Positions 23,901 through 34,905 of a DNA stretch of 64,000 bases are shown in pieces. Under the pieces are notes generated by a model that saw only the letters and a program-made list of their open reading frames with translations, did not search any database and had not been told where the DNA came from. The stretch is from assembly GCF_963169125.1 (NCBI RefSeq), contig NC_084798.1, forward strand, positions 173,443,980 through 173,507,979. Direction: 5' to 3'. The stretch's first letter is position 1, and every line of letters starts with the position of its first letter. The DNA is from Humulus lupulus. Lineage: Eukaryota; Streptophyta; Magnoliopsida; Rosales; Cannabaceae. Made by a program: the position numbers and the translations under genes.

Positions 23901-24416
23901 ATGACCACAGAGAGTATGCAACGAGCCCAAAAGGAGGCTAAGAAGGCCACAACTACGGTTGTCGGAGTGGTCCTTGAAAACTCCCAACTTTAGGAGCAGG
24001 CTAAGGAGGCTATCGACCGAGCTGAACTAGGGGAGAGAAAAGCCCTCAAAGCCATGGAAATGAACAAGTCTTCTCAATGTCGGGTGGAAAAGCTAGAGAA
24101 AGAAGTCGAGACAATCGTCAAGGATGCCTTCTACATGGCCTAGTACCACAACCAAGACATGAGCTTGGATTTCACTGGAGTGCTCGAGAATTATAAACTT
24201 CTCTTTGAAGAGCATCTTCGAGTGACCCAGGCTGTGGAAGCGGCTTCAGCTGTCGAGGTGACCCAAGTGGCCCAAACAGCTGAGGTGACCCCGTCTACCG
24301 AGGCCATCCAACCAACCAAGGCGACTTCAGCTATTGAAACAGCCCATGCGGAAGGTGCCCCGAGTACAGACCTGATAATTGACCTAGTGGAGAAGGTCCC
24401 TGAAGACTATTCATAA
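20953..24416 (+). pseudogene. TAT-4 antisense ORF (aORF), spliced, decayed
   Basis: The gene runs opposite to its retrotransposon. Exon 1 (20953-21012) encodes 20 residues from MENDILG and ends at a GTAAGT donor. The intron 21013-21379 ends TTTGTTTCAG, and exon 2 continues in phase with TSEELLQLHEHGFYLFDQE. Further parts are the globular domain (YFVNFLKFVGIAHFQL, VEILYFYSF, FMNGFQTCSNPTLILDFARG; 21690-22160), a second block 22252-22764 ending NFQDYIDLIDVY, and a long coiled-coil tail (23670-24416) with an Ala/Thr/Val-rich end and stop 24414-24416. Frameshifts near 21690 and 21835 and several stops break it. The fold belongs to the PF04195-like gypsy-associated family; function is unknown. Confidence 0.75.
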
Positions 24417-24419
24417 TTT

Positions 24420-25497
24420 TTACACTTAGGCCTGCGTGCCATAACTTATTGGGTTATAGACAAACAATCGCTCGAGCCCTCGAGCATAGTTGTAATTACT
24501 TTCCCGTTTAAGAATTATGTAGCTTTCCTTGATTTTTTATTTGGTTTGGTTCTATGAATTCAATGTAACTTAATTGCCACGAGAATAAGCACTCTCTTTA
24601 AACACTTGGCTCTATAAATTCAACGTGGCCTGACTACCACGAGAACAAGAACTCACACCTGTTTTAAACAGTTGGTTCTATAAATTCAACATAACACGAA
24701 TGCCACGAGAACAAGAACTCAAACTGTTTTATACCCTTGGTTCTATAAATTCAACGTAACACAAATGCCACGAGAACAAGAACTCAAATTGTTTTAAAGG
24801 TGATTCCAACGTTTAGTCTCTTGTAGGCTCATAGTCCTAGAAGTAACTTTAACACAAAATCTATTGTTGATCTTAACTTGATGTCCTATGTCCCCGCAAT
24901 CCAAAGATTTGGGCTTTCAGGGGTCCTTACACATGGAACTGCCTGCCCCTCGAGTAAGCGATACTCGGGTAATCGGTCAGGGACTTCCCTTTCTCTTCGA
25001 GTATATGCTCGGAGATTCCACTTTCCATTTTAAATCTTGTAACTCCTTGGGCTTGATGTCCTCATGATGTGATGCTAATAGGGTGTCCGAGTACACATGA
25101 CTTGGGCATCTGTTCACATCTCAGATATTAGGATTTGGTTATTACTCCTCAGGCGCACGCTATCCTTGGAAGGTAACTTGAATCTCTAAGTTCTCATTAC
25201 ACTGGGTTTTCCCCAGGTATTCTAGTTATGGGATATCGTGACGCTAGGGGTTCTTCGCTCGTCGACTAGCCAAGCTCTCCATGTGAGGGATTTCCTGGGG
25301 GCCGAGTACGGGGTACTCAATCCCATTTCGCATCTCAAGACCAAGAGACTTGGTCAGAGCTCCTCGGGCTTAGTGTCCACAGAAGGTGACAAAAGTCTAT
25401 TCTCACGCTACTTAGGTTATCTAGCTCCTAGGTGCTAAGCTCTGTTTCGCCTGGAACAAGCTTAATCTTCTAGGGTAGAGATGACTAGTTTCCTAGG
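24420..25497 (+). other. TAT-4 spacer downstream of the aORF
   Basis: No coding sequence is seen. It matches the TAT-1 spacer in reverse complement, e.g. the CCTAGGAAACTA block at about 25485-25496 and the TTAGCACCTAG block near 25432. The match ends at about 25497, where chromovirus sequence begins. Confidence 0.7.
24545..24800 (+). repeat. tandem array of ~66-70 bp units in TAT-4 spacer
   Basis: Four units each carry GGTTCTATAAATTCAA or close variants, CCACGAGAACAAGAACTCA and GTTTTA. They are homologous to the array at 11095-11345 in TAT-1. Confidence 0.8.
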
Positions 25498-25883
25498 ATT
25501 TTCCAATTCCCGTTATTCTCGATATTCTAAAATGCTAATAAATCATATCCCATTACCCTTTAACTCCCCGTTATGACCAAACCGATAACTTGCATTCAAA
25601 GAATGTCTCATGCCTAAAGGCTTGAACAAATCCACATTATGATGTGGTCTTACTCATAATTCACGAACATGCATGAAAATATACAAATGTGCCCTCAACG
25701 GACCACATTACCAAAATGCCCTTATAATGAAAAATGGACCCATATGCATGCATTTATCATCATATAATAATATAATTCACCTAAATATGCATATAATCAT
25801 TTAATGGCATAATAAATCAATTATGGCCCTCCTGACCTCCTAATCAAGGTCCTAAACCTTATTAGGAAATATGAGTCATTACA
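25498..25883 (-). repeat. chromovirus LTR, 5' part
   Basis: On the minus strand the LTR starts TGTAATGACTCATATTTCC at 25883 and follows the LTR family of 5636-8003 for about 385 bases (ATTAAAGGGTAAC and AGCAGGAATTGG blocks). It is then cut at the junction with TAT-4 spacer. Confidence 0.75.
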
Positions 25884-26638
25884 ACTATCCCCTCCTTATA
25901 GAAATTTTGTCCTCGAAATTTATCTGAACCACCCGAAATATAAATTCTACACAACTAATTCCAGTTTCCCAGGTCACTCCCTCAACCTCATTGTTTCTTT
26001 ATAATACCTTAATCAAGGGTATAACTTTGTTCCTCAGAACCCTATTCTTTTTGTCAAGATCTGAACTGGCTACTCCTCATAGGATAACTTATCCTCAATC
26101 TCCTGATTCTCATAACTCAACTCATGAGTCTCTTCTAACCCATGTCCTCAACATGGAAATATAAAATACACTGTACACAGCAGACAGTGCCAAAACTGAT
26201 GTCAACTCAAAGGCAACCTGATCGATGCTATCCAGGATTCAAACGGTCATATTAATCTAGGGCTCAACTTGCCCTTATCTCCTCACCTCTTTCCATGGTG
26301 GTACTTTAAGGAAGATACAATCTTCTACTGGGAACTCCATGTTCCTGCTTTTCAATTCAACAAAACTTTTCCATTTACTCTGAGAAGTGAGCATCCAAGC
26401 TCTAACATTTTCAATAACCTCAATGGTCTTCTGAACTACCTCAGGATCTAGAATCAACATCTCACCCATCCCATTCCAATGAATGGGTGATATACATTCC
26501 TTACCATACAACATTTCATAAGGTGCCTCTCTAATACTGGATAACTCTCTTTCTCTGATTTACCATCAGTCTGAGGATAATCAACTATGCTAAGTTTCAA
26601 CTATATACTCATCACCTTCCTTAACCCTCCCAAGACCT
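25884..26638 (-). pseudogene. chromovirus integrase C-terminus with chromodomain (degenerate)
   Basis: Read leftward on the minus strand from 26638: DYPQTDGKSE, then MLYGKECISPIHWNGMGE (26460-26514), a basic DNA-binding stretch, FLKVPPWKEVRR (ending 26275), and toward the end a chromodomain-like segment (about 26100-25935; VQIL, RNKVIPLIKVL or near, VEGVTWE). The frame finishes at a polypurine stretch GGAGGGGATAGT against the LTR. This order is diagnostic of Tekay/Del-type chromoviruses. Stops and frameshifts are frequent. TAT-3 splits it at 26638/39892. Confidence 0.8.
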
Positions 26639-27543
26639 TGTTATCCCCAAAATTTGAAAACGATGACGTGGCAATAGAAATGACAGATGGCAAGGAATGG
26701 TTGGGTGATCTGGCATAAGAGTGGCCCGGTAGACCAGTGAAGAATGTTGACTGGCCAGTCAAGTGTCATGACCGACCAGGCATGACCTTGTCCGACCAGT
26801 CACATGTTTGTCTGCCCAGGCATGATCTTTCTGACCAGTCACATGTTTATCTGCCCAGGCATGACCTTGGCCAACCAGGTATGACCTTGGCCGACCGGTC
26901 ATGACCATGTCCGACCAGCCAAGTGCATGTCTGCCCAGACAAGTGCATGTCTGCCCAACCAAGTGCATGTCTGCCCAGCCAGGTGCGTGTCCGCCCAGTG
27001 AAGGTTTGGCCGACCAGCTTGAATGTGATATGGATAGACTAGACAGAGCAGGGCTACGCAAAATCTCAGAAATGGCTTCAGTAAGAATCAGTCTTGGCTT
27101 GCACGGGAATCTCTCAGTTTATCCCGTGAATATAGTGTATTGTTATATTTTGAATATTATTGTAAAGTAAATATAATGAGAATAAAAAAATATCCCGATT
27201 ATGGGGGTATCATCTGTACGATCCTAAGCCTATAAATACAAGGCTTATGGCATCATAAAGAGGACTTTTGGAACTTTTGATTCGAATTCTAATTTTCTAG
27301 AGAGAGAGAGTACTTGTATTTGAGAGAATTCTTGTATTCTTGTAATCTGCACTAAAGAAACTCATTTGACTCAGGTTCATCTGATCTTGAGTGTAGATCT
27401 ATAATCACAACTCTAAGTGGATTAGGCTATTACCAACACATTGGGGCTTAACCACTATAAAAATTGTCTGTGTCGTTTATTTCTCTTGAAGGTTTTTATC
27501 GTTTTTGACGTCTACACGTCGTTGGACAAAAACGTGGTCAACA
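26639..27543 (+). repeat. TAT-3 5' LTR
   Basis: This 905-bp LTR runs TGTTATCCCC...GTGGTCAACA. A TATA box is in CCTATAAATACAAGG near 27230. A CCGACCAG/CTGCCCAG minisatellite occupies its U3 (26760-27010). TTTTGGTGCTTTCATTGAGA follows at 27544 as the primer-binding region. Confidence 0.95.
26760..27010 (+). repeat. U3 minisatellite of TAT-3 LTR
   Basis: Units of about 20 bases recur: variants of GCATGACCTTGGCCGACCAG, then CAAGTGCATGTCTGCCCAG in three near-identical copies (26928-26990). The 3' LTR counterpart (39130-39360) has more of the first kind and fewer of the second, so copy number has changed since insertion. Confidence 0.8.
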
Positions 27544-27598
27544 TTTTGGTGCTTTCATTGAGAGCCTGAAGAGAAAGACAAACGATCCCTGAAGTATT

Positions 27599-29959
27599 AT
27601 GGCGGCAAAGAACACCAATGCAGCCTCCAAGAAGACAGGTTCCTCTAAAGAGCGTGCCAGATCAGAAGGTCCTGGCCCTCAAGACCATGAGACTGAGCCT
27701 AGAGTCGTGCTCGAGGACGTGACTCCAGAAGTTGAAGAACTCCAGGAAGCCATGGGGGCCTTCCAGGAGGAGATGGCACAATTCAACGCTAGACAGGAGG
27801 CGTTTGCTGAAGAAATGGCCAGGTAGAAGGATGCATTCGAGCAGCAAAGACGGGAAATGGACGCTAGGAGTGAGGAGATCCGGTGACAGCAGGAGGAGGC
27901 CGATAGGCGACATCGCGAGGCTGCACTCGCTCTGGAGGCAGCCACGCAGCTGACCCGGGCCAATGCCCAAGCTGTAGCACGGGGAGCAGCCACCCCAGGA
28001 GCAAGGACCACAGAAGCTGGTCGTAAGAACACTGATAGACCCCACTCTTAAGGGCCAAACAGGAGTGGTAGTAACCCCCCTTTTTTGGAGGAAGATGGGG
28101 TCCGGTCGGGCACTGCCTTAACTCAAAGGGGGAACTCCAGAACCCCCTCAAGGAGCCACCGATCAGAGACTTCCCAGTCTGGAAGTCATAAATCAGGTAG
28201 CAAGAAAACTCCACCTGAGCAGGAGCACAATAGAGCTCCTCGAGGTAAAGAAACTTCCCACTTCAAAGATGGGCATGGTCGTGATGAAGCTGATAGTCAT
28301 CACACTGACCAGTCGAAGGAGAAGAATGATAACAACCATCGAGGAGGAAAAGATCGCCCAGCTCAGACAGGAAGGCCACCACTGCATCCCAACCAGCGCA
28401 GTGGCAAAGAGCATGTTCCGCATGGAAAACCCTCCAAGAAAACTCGAAGTACGGTGTTCGATCGGTTAGGAAAGCATACTGCTCAGAAGGATCTAAGAGA
28501 CGTCATTGCTGATAAGAGAAGGACCGTCCCGGTCGAAGGGCGAGATCCAATCCGACCTACCAGTCAAGTAGAAATACTTGATGATGGTCTGCCGAATAGG
28601 AGCGCCCGACCAAGCGGTCCCGAAAATGAGTCCCAAGCAGTGGCCCCAAGCATCCAAGCCCAGCTTGATACTCTGACAGCAGCAGTTCAGGGTCTGTCGA
28701 AACGACCCTCCGCGATCGATCCAGTAGACCACAGGAGTGGCAGCCCGTTCTTTGGTCGAATTAGAGCAGCCAAACCACCAACGAAGTACAACGCACCAGT
28801 ACTGCCAGTTTATATAGAAAAGGCAGATCCGATAAGGCACGTGGGGAAATTCAAAGATCAGATGGAGTTGCTCGGAGTGAGTGATGACTATCGGTGCAGA
28901 GTCTTCCCTACTACATTATCCGACACTGCCCAGGAGTGGTATTGGAAGTTTAAGCCTAACTCTATCACTTCTTGGGAAAGTTTTAGAAAGGAGTTTTGCA
29001 TGCAATTTAGCGCTGCTTAGACCCCTCCTATTTATGCCAATCACTTGGCAGATATTAAACAAGGGAAGGACGAGTCTCTCAAGAACTACATACAGAGGTT
29101 CATGAGAGAAGCTAACCGAGCTACTGCAGTTGGAGATGACGGGAAGACGGTGGCAATTTCTTCCGGCATAATCTATCGGAGTCCTTTGTGGGACAGCATT
29201 CATCGCAATCCAATTTCAACGTTACAACAATTTCTTGACCGGGCGAACAAGTACATGAAATTGGATGATGCCATTGAGAAGGGAGAGAAGGGCCTGAACA
29301 ATCAGAGCGGATCGACTAATCCTCCCAAGAATGGTGGAAATTATCAAAATGGTGGTAAGAAATGTGGGAATAACGGGTCTGACCGCCACAATGAAAAGAA
29401 GGCTAAGTCGGGATCAAACGACAAGCCAACTAAGTATGAACCTCGGTTCACCAATTACACCACTCTTTCGGCGACCCGAGCGGAGATATACTTGGCAAGT
29501 CATCAAGAGGTCCCCTACCGGAAACCCCCACCAATCAAGAAGGAGATGAGTAAAAGAGATATGCACAAGTTCTGTCGCTTCCATGGAGACTATGGTCACG
29601 ACACGAATGAGTGCAATCATCTCAAGGATGAGACAGAGTTTTTCCTCTCATCCGGGAAACTGAAAAAGTATCGAGCAGAGAAGACCCAAGGAGAGGGAAG
29701 TAACAACAATCCTGGGTTCAAGCGGCAACGATCCCCACCTTTGCAACCTGAGCCTGTGGACTTCACTCTAGACACCATATGTGGAGGTCCACATCTTGCT
29801 AGAGAGAGCAATAAGGCAAGGGAGAGGTATGCTCGCACCCTTCGTCATGAGTTGGATGCAGCATCAACCTCCGAAGTTATGGTTGTGGAGGAGCAGCCCC
29901 CAAAGAACCCATGATACGAAAGTGAGTCCCTCACTTTCACTGAAGATGATGCTCGACAT
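27599..29959 (+). pseudogene. TAT-3 gag
   Basis: The frame opens at ATG 27599 (MAAKNTN), 55 bases after the LTR. Order: an N-terminal helix rich in Glu/Gln (EVEELQEAMGAFQEEMAQ); a charged Ser/His/Lys linker; VFDRLG...DLRDVI (about 28460-28510); the core (28790-29020) with HVGKFKDQMELLGV, FPTTLSDTAQEWY and SWESFRKEF; ESLKNYIQRFMREA; a basic region; and the knuckle KFCRFHGDYGHDTNEC (about 29570-29615). One frame is kept throughout, interrupted by stops at 27824 (TAG), 27884 (TGA), 28049 (TAA), 29018 (TAG) and 29912 (TGA), all explicable as point mutations. Confidence 0.9.
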
Positions 29960-30592
29960 GTGAGGTATCCTCATAATGACCCTCTCGTCGTGACAGTCCA
30001 AATTGCGAATATGAAGGTGAAGAGGTGTTTGATTGACACAGGGAGTTCCGTGAACATCATCTATAAATCATCCTTTGAGAGGATGAAATTATCTATCAAT
30101 GACTTGAAGTCATGCTCTCAAGTCATTTATGGGTTCACTGGAGAAGGATTGTCACCAGCTGGAATGATCAAGTTGCCAGTTACAACGGGGGATGCTCCCA
30201 AGCATGAGACAGTGATGACTGAGTTTTTGATTGTCGAATGCCCGTCCGCCAACAATGTGGTTATTGGTCGACCACTACTCACAACCTTGCATGCAGCAGT
30301 CTCTATATGGCACCTTTCCATGAAGTTCCCAACCAGTGCAGGCATATGCTGCGTCTGAGGAGACCAGAGAGAGGCTAGGGAATGTTATAATGCCTCGGTA
30401 GCTAAAGCAAGGAAGGGAGCCAAGGAGAGCAACATGATTGTATGTGCCAAGAGAGAGGAGGTAGACGAGATGGATGTCGACATAAGTTTTACAGTTTTAA
30501 CCGATTAGGAAGAGATGTTAGAAGAGTTTGGCCAAGAAAGCATTCTTGGTTTAAGAGAACAAAAAGCCCCATCCGGTGATGAAGTCACGAAA
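29960..30592 (+). pseudogene. TAT-3 aspartic protease and linker
   Basis: It continues the gag frame. HVRYPHNDPLVV precedes the catalytic motif DTGSS (30035-30049), which is intact. VIYGFTGEGLSPAG (the flap region) and NNVVIGRPLL follow. The domain ends near KFPTSAGICC, where a TGA (30356-30358) replaces an Arg codon compared with TAT-5. A second stop at 30506 lies in the linker. The protease fold itself is uninterrupted. Confidence 0.88.
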
Positions 30593-30595
30593 TAG
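30593..30595 (+). other. in-frame TAG between protease and RT, shared with TAT-5
   Basis: The codon lies in the context VTK-stop-GVAQSE, with GATGAAGTCACGAAA before and GGTGTTGCCCAAAG after. TAT-5 has the same TAG in the same peptide context at 52389-52391. The reading frame is the same before and after it. Confidence 0.8.
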
Positions 30596-32150
30596 GGTGT
30601 TGCCCAAAGCGAGGGAAGGGACTTTGATCCTCGCTTTGGGGATTATGAAAGTGATGTGGGACCAACCGAGGAGTTAGAGGAGGTCCCAATAAATGAGAAT
30701 GACCCGACCAAAGGAGTCAAGGTTGGAAAAAAGTTGAAGGTAGAAGTGAGAGCACAGCTGATAGAATTTTTGCGAAGGAATCAAGATGTCTTCGCCTGGT
30801 CTCACAACGATATGGTGGGTATCTCACCAACTGTGATCAGCCACGTGCTCAACGTGGATGAAAGCTATCCAGCAGTGCAGCAGAAGAGGAGATTGCTTGA
30901 CAAAGATCGAGCAAAGGCTCTCAAGGAGGAAGTGGAGCGGCTAAAGGAAAATGGGTTCATAAGGGAAGCATATTACCCCGCCTGGGTTTCAAACCCAGTA
31001 TTAGTGCCCAAGCCCAATGGGAAATGGAGGACTTGTGTGGACTTTACCGACCTAAACAAAGCATGCCCAAAGGACTACTTTCCTTTGCCAAGAATAGACT
31101 AGTTGGTGGATGCAACCTCTGGTCATGAAACATTGTCCTTCATGGATGCGTATTCGGGGTATAACCAGATTAGTATGCATCCTCCTAATGAAGAGCGTAC
31201 CAGCTTCCGAACAAACATAGGGCTGTACTACTACAAGGTCATGCCCTTTGGATTGAAGAACGCCGAAGCTACCTACCAGCGTTTGGTTAATGGTATGTTC
31301 CATGACTTAATCGGCAAGAGCATGGAGGTGTACGTAGACGATATGCTGGTGAAGTCAAAGGAAGCTGAAGGACATGTACGAGACTTGGAGGAGTGCTTTG
31401 CAATACTGAGAAAGTACAGCATGAAGTTAAATCCCCTCAAGTGCTCATTTGGAGTAAGCTCTGGAAAATTTCTTGGGTTTATTGTGAGCTCCCGAGGAAT
31501 AGAGGCGAATCCATAAAAGATAAGGGCTCTCGCAGAAATGAAGTCTCCGGCCAGAATTAAGGATGTGCAAAGCTTGACTGGGCGGATTGCAGCTCTAAGC
31601 AGGTTCATCTCTAAATCAACAGACAAGTGTGTCCCATTTTTTAACCTGCTTAGAGGTAGCAAGAAGTTTGAATGGACAGTAGAATGTGAGCAGGCTTTCC
31701 AAGCCATAAAGCAACACTTGGCCCAACCCCCTGTTCTTTCGAATCCAGTTGATGGAGAAGACCTCTTTATGTACCTAGCAGTCACGGAGCACGCTGTTAA
31801 TGCTGCCTTAGTACGAGAAGAAGATAAGTGCAGCACCCAGTGTACTATGTTAGCAAGCGATTGATAGGAGCAGAATCCCGGTATCCCGTGATCGAGAAGT
31901 TGGCTTATTTCTTGGTACTTGCATCACGTAAGTTGCGGCCGTACTTCAAGGCACACCCCATTAAATTCCTTACCGATCAGCCCCTATGGCAAGTCTTGCA
32001 GAAGCCGGAGTCATCTGGTCGGCTACTTAAATGGGCGGTTGAATTAGGCCAATTCAAAATTAAGTACCAACCGAGATCTGCTATTAAGGGTCAGGCTTTG
32101 ACGGATTTCATTGCTGAATGTACTAGGATCGCTGATGTTCCCGACCAGCA
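30596..32150 (+). pseudogene. TAT-3 reverse transcriptase and Ty3-type RNase H
   Basis: RNA-dependent DNA polymerase with its connected RNase H. RT motifs are VFAWSHNDM, NPVLVPKPNGKWRTCVDF, LPRID, SFMDAYSGYNQI, VMPFGLKNAEATYQRLVN, the catalytic YVDD at 31331-31342, and KCSFGV. RNase H follows (DLFMYLAVTEHAVNAALV, VYYVSKRLIGAESRYP, LLKWAVELGQF). A TAG at 31100 and a TAA at 31514 are in frame, and one A is missing near 31825 (GATAAGTGC), shifting the rest to another frame. Active-site residues are kept. Confidence 0.92.
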
Positions 32151-33891
32151 AGAGCGTGTCACTGGGCCAAAAGAGGATCTTCCTAATTGGCGACTTTTTG
32201 TTGATGGGTCGTCGAACGAGCATCATTCAGGAGCTAGAATTATATTGGTCACACCAGAGAATCACCAAATTCATTGCGCATTAAGATTCGAATTTAATGC
32301 TCCTAACAATGAGCCAGAGTATGAAGCCCTCCTAGCAGGCTTGTGCTTGGCTAGAGATGTTCGTGCCCGGTCGGTTGAAGTGAACAGTGATTCCCAATTG
32401 GTGGTCTACCAAGTCTTAGGGGAATATCAGGCAAGGGGCCTATGCATGATGGCATACTTAAATAAGACCAAGGATCTGCTAGCACAATTCGAGGAGTACA
32501 CCATTAAGTTGGTACCACGGGAGCAGAACTCTAACGCAAACGCTCTAGCAAAACTAGCTAGTGCCAAAGACGCTGAAACTCTGAATATAGTACCGGTGGA
32601 ATACTTGGCGGAGCCGAGCATTAGTGATCATGAAGCATTGCCCATCACAGTAGTTGACACTTGGATGACACCCATCATTGCTTACCTTGAGAAAGAGACC
32701 CTCCCAGATGATCGTAACAAAGCAAAGAAGATTATGAGGCAAGCTGTTAGGTACATTATGATGGATGGGGTGCTGTATAGAAGAGGGTACTCTTTGCCTC
32801 TACTCAAGTGCATAGCACCCGACCAGTCAAAAAACTTATTAGCTGAAGTACACGAGGGGTTCTGTGGAGATCATGCTGGGGGGCAGAGTCTATCTAAAAA
32901 GATCTTGCGGCAAGGATTTTTCTGGCTTACAATGAACGAGGATTCTATGGAGTACGTAAAGAAGTGTGACAAATGCCAGAGATTTTCTAAAGTGCCATGG
33001 GCGCCTCCGAATGTCTTGAAGCAAATGCAGAGCCCATGGCCTTTTGCAGTCTGGGGCATTGATCTGATCGGGAAATTACCCAAAGGGAAATGAGGAGTAC
33101 AATTTGCGGTGGTTGCTGTGGATTATTTCACTAAGTGGACTGAAGCTGAACCACTAGCCACGATCACCTCAAAGAAAGTGTTAGACTTTGTGGTTAAGAA
33201 TATAGTATGTCGCTATGGTCTGCCCAAGAAGATAATGTCTGACAACGGCACTCAGTTTGACAGTAACATATTTACCGATTTCTGCACTCAGCATGGCATC
33301 ACAAAAAGTTTCTCCTCGATAGCCCATCCACAATCCAATGGGCAAGTGGAAGCCGAAAACAAAACTCTGAAGCACACTTTAAAAAAGCGTCTAGAGCGAG
33401 CTAAGGGTGCTTGGGCGGAAGAATTGCTAGAAGTCCTTTGGTCATACAGGACTACTGCCCGAAAAGCAACTAGTCATACCCCATTTTCCTTGGCATATGG
33501 GTATGAGGCCATGTTACCTGTGGAAGTAGACCCACCATCTCATCGAAGGACCATGTACAACCAGGAGGAGAATCACCAATTGTTAGCTGAATATTTAGAT
33601 TCCCTCGAGGAGAGACGAGAAAAAGCAAGCTTGAGGGTTGCTTCTCATCAGAAAAAGGTGGCGCGCTATTTTAATTCCAAAGTCAGAGATCGAAAGTTCC
33701 AGGTCGGAGATTTGGTCCTCAGAAAGGTGTTCATCAGAGACCCGACGGTTGGAGTACTAGGACCAAACTGGGAGGGACCGTATCAAATTGAGCAAGTCTT
33801 GCCACACGGCACTTACAAGCTTGCTCAGTTGAATGGAGAGATGATCAGGAACTATTGGAATGGCGAGCACTTGAGGAAATATTATCAATGA
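32151..33891 (+). pseudogene. TAT-3 archaeal-type RNase H and integrase
   Basis: The second RNase H begins with LFVDGSSNE (catalytic Asp about 32203), continues EYEALLAGLCLARD and NSDSQLVVYQ, and ends NANALAKLAS. Presence of this extra domain marks the Tat lineage. The integrase has the zinc-binding HEGFCGDHAGG and CDKCQRF pair, then DDE: Asp 33061 in WGIDLIG, Asp 33241 in SDNGTQ, Glu 33349 in QVEAEN, with 35 residues between the last two. The C-terminal GPNWEGPYQIE and YWNGEHLRKYYQ end at TGA 33889-33891. One TGA (33091) interrupts the catalytic core; otherwise the domain is intact. Confidence 0.93.
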
Positions 33892-34905
33892 ATACTGCTT
33901 ACAGAGTAGTAGCTTTGTATCAAGTGCTTAACTTGCTATTTAAGTTTGTTTGTGAACTGGCTATTTGCTAACCAGTCATGTTATTGTGAACAATGTTATT
34001 TTGTTTGAGACTCGTAATTAGACACGTTTTGTCCTTTTTTTTACGAGTAATAAAAGAGATCCCGCGCAGCGTGGTCGAATCTTGCTACAAATTTTGCATA
34101 TGTGTTGATTATTCTTGCTTTGGCAGTGTTCAACTGTCATTACAACTTAAAACAAAACAAAAAAAGGTCTTCTAAAAAAATACCGGGCAATGTTCAACTG
34201 GACGGTATCCATCAGATGAAAGACCAACATTTAATTAGTTGCATGTTTTTGCAGTGGTTAACTGCTGAAATATTTTTGTATATTTTATGTGTTTCACGAG
34301 TAATAACTGCTCGGACAAATTCGGTCAAGTAGCAAGTGATCAAGGATTTATCAACCCTCAATCACTTGGGGGGCACATAGGGTATACTGGCGTACACTTC
34401 AACACAAGAAATAAGAGCACGAGCAAAGATATTTGTTTTTAGGCTGACTTGTAAATTTTCGAAGTCCAAAAAGGCCATTAAGCTAACTTGTTTGACAAAG
34501 CTTAAGTAACTTGGAATTTTTTTAAAATTTTAAGTTAGAAGCAGATATTCATGTGACAATAAACATTATGCTCATAAAATGTTAGAGCAATAAGAGTGTG
34601 AGAAAGTATACTTAGTATGGACTTATGAAATGTCTAGAATTTCTAAGTTAGAAAATTAAGTACTCATGAGAAAATATAAGGCATACATCAGAGTGACTTT
34701 GCTATTCACAAAAAACTTATAATGTTTTAAGTCTAAAAAGACTAAGAATGTTTCAAGTTAGCCAAGAAAAAGTAAAGTATAAATGCCAACAGCTCGACCA
34801 TACGAGCAAGAGTATACAACAAAATACAAAACAAAAGTCTACTAGAGAACTGGTAGGATGACAAATTGTCTGGTCGGATGGAGGCTTCTCTGGTCGGATG
34901 AGAGA
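33892..34905 (+). other. TAT-3 spacer between pol and aORF
   Basis: No coding sequence is seen. It is AT-rich. It carries the second PPT-like motif ATCACTTGGGGGGCA at 34361-34375, 470 bases beyond pol. Pol and the aORF converge on this spacer. Confidence 0.7.
34361..34375 (+). promoter_or_regulatory. second polypurine-tract-like motif in TAT-3
   Basis: ATCACTTGGGGGGCA is shared with TAT-1 and TAT-5. The flanking AGTGATCAAGGATTTATC resembles AGTGACCAAGGACCTAAA upstream of the TAT-5 motif, so the match extends beyond the G run. Confidence 0.5.

Noticed and set aside
27544..27565. Assignment of the primer-binding region TTTTGGTGCTTTCATTGAGA to a specific tRNA
   Set aside because: The adjacency to LTRs is clear, but I could not match it with confidence to a tRNA 3' end from memory.
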